Shown: piece by piece, positions 4,976-5,126 of the stretch
Layout of the letters: the number at the start of each line of letters is the position of its first letter
Numbering within the stretch: position 1 is the first letter of the stretch
Assembly: GCA_008501565.1 (NCBI GenBank)
Contig: QQUL01000152.1
Location: 1-5,126 of the forward strand
DNA length: 5,126 bases
Origin: Armatimonadota bacterium
GTDB taxonomy: Bacteria; Actinomycetota; Acidimicrobiia; Spongiisociales; UBA5794
Direction: 5' to 3'
The notes under the pieces: model-generated
What the model saw: only the letters and a program-made list of their open reading frames with translations
The model's database searches: none
Told to the model about the DNA's origin: nothing
Program-made: the position numbers and the translations under genes

Positions 4976-5126
4976 TCAGGTCAGCGGATCGCTGTCATCG
5001 ATCTGCTCAAAGACACGCTTGGCCTTCCCGACCTCAGGTCGTGGCATCGAGCCGGGGTCGCCGATCAGCACCGATGTTCGTGACCTCAGGCGCGAATACA
5101 GTGCGGCCTCCAGTCGCTCGCGAATG
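4976..5126 (-). CDS. paaK: Second phenylacetate-CoA ligase, C-terminal fragment (cut by window end)
   Basis: Read on the minus strand from 5125 to a TGA at 4978-4976, the frame gives 49 residues, IRERLEAALYSRLRSRTS... ending DDSDPLT. Aligned by eye without gaps to residues 383-430 of the neighbouring PaaK, 38 of 48 positions are identical. It keeps SRLRSRTSVL, GDPGSMPR, the GKA lysine thought to be catalytic, and RVFEQID. It is therefore the end of a paralogous ligase whose body lies right of the window. Sequence and orientation show a tandem duplication. Whether the rest is intact cannot be seen. Confidence 0.9.
   Translation of the reverse strand, partial: IRERLEAALYSRLRSRTSVLIGDPGSMPRPEVGKAKRVFEQIDDSDPLT

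Overview
The window looks like chromosomal sequence from a moderately GC-rich, actinobacterium-like organism. Three things suggest this: an imuA-imuB mutagenesis cassette whose ImuB C-terminus is of the actinobacterial type, a LexA site of the Gram-positive/actinobacterial form (TCGAAC-N4-GTTCGA), and several GTG starts. Lineage is inferred from gene style only. I see no sign of phage, plasmid, transposase, tRNA, rRNA or CRISPR.

Layout, left to right. (1) The 3' end of a PlsC-type acyltransferase gene on + (1-351). (2) A 132-bp gap between convergent genes, with two perfect hairpins (381-427) and a degenerate array of a 7-bp unit (442-477). (3) imuB on - (484-1956), overlapped by the end of imuA on - (1892-2581). 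A 14-bp direct repeat with a 28-bp offset covers the imuB start. (4) A 107-bp gap whose 22-bp perfect palindrome holds an ideal LexA box, lying exactly between plausible -35 and -10 hexamers of the imuA promoter. (5) A small stand-alone Clp-N-domain protein on - (2689-3180). (6) A dodecin gene on +, divergent from it (3287-3490). (7) A second convergent gap (3491-3572) with two further, unrelated 7-bp arrays. (8) A full phenylacetate-CoA ligase gene, paaK, on - (3573-4874). (9) After a 101-bp gap, the C-terminal 49 codons of a second, closely related paaK on - (4976 to the window end).

How the genes work together. imuA-imuB is an SOS-inducible translesion synthesis module. ImuB is a Y-family polymerase fold that has lost its catalytic carboxylates and serves as a hub. 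ImuA is a RecA-like accessory protein. Their usual catalytic partner, the polymerase DnaE2/ImuC, is not next to them here. The Clp-N protein sits just upstream on the same strand with no obvious terminator between, so a link to ClpC-dependent proteolysis or to the SOS module is possible but unproven. Dodecin stores or buffers flavin. The two PaaK enzymes activate phenylacetate or related aryl acids to CoA thioesters. The acyltransferase belongs to phospholipid synthesis.

The most unusual features are the three different heptanucleotide arrays, confined to the two convergent gaps, and the repeat at the imuA/imuB junction. Loss of one 28-bp period there would fuse the two proteins in frame.
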